DNA of 64,000 nt from Microbacterium ureisolvens (GTDB lineage: Bacteria; Actinomycetota; Actinomycetes; Actinomycetales; Microbacteriaceae): positions 1 to 64,000 of the forward strand of contig NZ_JAEUAX010000013.1 in the NCBI RefSeq assembly GCF_019511645.1. The letters are read 5' to 3'. The position numbers were made by a program, and so were the translations under genes. The notes below the pieces were generated by a model. The model was not told the origin of the DNA. It was given only the letters and a program-made list of their open reading frames with translations, and searched no databases. This document shows positions 63,287-64,000 of this stretch, piece by piece. The stretch's first letter is position 1. Each line of letters starts with the position of its first letter.

Positions 63287-64000
63287 ATGACCATCCTCGT
63301 GACCGCCGCCGGCGGACAGTTCGGCCACCTCGTCATCGACGCACTCCTCGACCGCGGTGTCGCCGCGGGCGACATCGTCGCCGGTGCGCGCACGACCTCG
63401 AAGGCGGCGGATCTGGCCGAGCGCGGCATCCGTGTCGTCCCTCTCGACTACGACGCGCCCGAGTCCGTCGCGGCCGCGCTGGAGGGCGTCGATGCCGTGC
63501 TGCTCATCTCGGGCTCCGAGCCCGGCCGACGCTATGAGGGACATGTGAACGTGATCGACGCGGCGAAGGCTGCGGGCATCGCGAAGGTCGTGTACACGAG
63601 CCTGGCGCACGCCGACTCCATCGACTTCGTGCTCGCTCCCGAGCACAAGGCCACCGAGGAGTACCTCGCCGCGAGCGGCGTTCCCGCGGTCGTGCTGCGC
63701 AACAACTGGTACACCGAGAACTACACGTCCGACGTGCTGCGCGCCGCCGAGACCGGCGTCATCGCCGCGTCGGTCGGCGACGCGGCGGTCGCAGCCGCGA
63801 GCCGTGCCGACTACGCCGAGGCCGCCGCCGTCGTGCTCATCGAGGACGGTCACCTGGGCCGCACGTACGAGCTGTCGGGCGACACCGCCGTGTCGTACGC
63901 CGACCTCGCCGCGGCCGCCGCCGACGTGGTCGCTCGTGACGTCGTATATGTGCCGGTGACCCGCGGGCAGCTCGAGGCGGCGCTCGTCGAGGCGGGTCTG
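63287..64000 (+). CDS. NmrA/QorB-type NAD(P)H-binding oxidoreductase (partial, 3' end outside window)
   Basis: 238 codons are visible and open to the end of the window. The N-terminal Rossmann motif reads TAAGGQFGHLVIDALLDRG (atypical SDR G-x2-G-x2-G form). YTSLAHADSIDFVLAPEHKATEEYL and LRNNWYTENY match the QorB quinone oxidoreductase/NmrA group. It would reduce quinones or sense NADP. GAAAGGA precedes the ATG. It is divergent from, and probably repressed by, the HxlR regulator. Confidence 0.88.
   Translation, partial: MTILVTAAGGQFGHLVIDALLDRGVAAGDIVAGARTTSKAADLAERGIRVVPLDYDAPESVAAALEGVDAVLLISGSEPGRRYEGHVNVIDAAKAAGIAKVVYTSLAHADSIDFVLAPEHKATEEYLAASGVPAVVLRNNWYTENYTSDVLRAAETGVIAASVGDAAVAAASRADYAEAAAVVLIEDGHLGRTYELSGDTAVSYADLAAAAADVVARDVVYVPVTRGQLEAALVEAGL

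Overview
The window reads as a piece of chromosome from a high-GC actinobacterium, most likely Microbacterium or another Microbacteriaceae. The reasons are very GC-rich coding sequence with G/C third positions, GTG and TTG starts with GGAGG-type ribosome sites, mycothiol-type arsenate reductase chemistry, a ThiD-TenA fusion, and two copies of a small protein family I associate with this group (43650 and 59675). The assignment is inferred from protein families, not from a marker gene. Coding density is high and most operons use 4-bp ATGA or GTGA overlaps.

Layout. 1-1910 holds most of dnaX (its 3' end lies outside the window). 2047-5086 is a TPP-riboswitch-controlled thiamine operon (thiM, thiE, thiD-tenA). 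5131-9867 is an asparagine/aspartate catabolic block: asparaginase, amino-acid permease and aspartase, with a FadR-type GntR regulator and matching palindromes at both promoters. 9936-13192 is a GH65 disaccharide phosphorylase with its beta-phosphoglucomutase partner. 13292-16724 is pta-ackA. Then come a NudK-type Nudix hydrolase, the SRP RNA gene, an IclR regulator, two APC permeases, a copper amine oxidase with a His-rich tail, and a MoxR-DUF58-transglutaminase operon (24323-28881), followed by tRNA-Ser(GGA).

From the tRNA to about 40.2 kb lies an accessory-looking segment: a SHOCT and an SRPBCC protein, a CopD-like membrane gene with a 40-residue membrane peptide and a divergent TetR, a secreted LVIVD/PA-domain protein, and a copper block (BNR-like lipoprotein, DUF305, DUF6153-like, a P-type ATPase broken by an internal deletion, an HMA protein behind a CsoR-like operator). 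Then come small membrane proteins, a K+ channel and a ridA remnant. No integrase, transposase or duplicated attachment site was seen, so island status is an inference. The hexamer GGATGC/GCATCC, common elsewhere in the window, is sparse here.

From 40.3 kb on: a glycan block (two GT4 glycosyltransferases, the second frameshifted, an (alpha/alpha)6-like protein and a sugar ABC importer), DNA polymerase IV, a PRC-barrel protein, Dps, an ArsR-ArsC fusion, a TetR/metallo-beta-lactamase divergon, a BBE-type flavin oxidoreductase, a bifunctional-nuclease-family protein, an LLM flavin oxidoreductase, an SPW-repeat/TetR pair, a CPA1 Na+/H+ antiporter, an AraC regulator, a cupin, a YcaQ-like winged-helix protein, a UGT-like glycosyltransferase, and an HxlR/NmrA redox divergon cut by the window end. 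No CRISPR array, rRNA, prophage or complete insertion sequence was seen.
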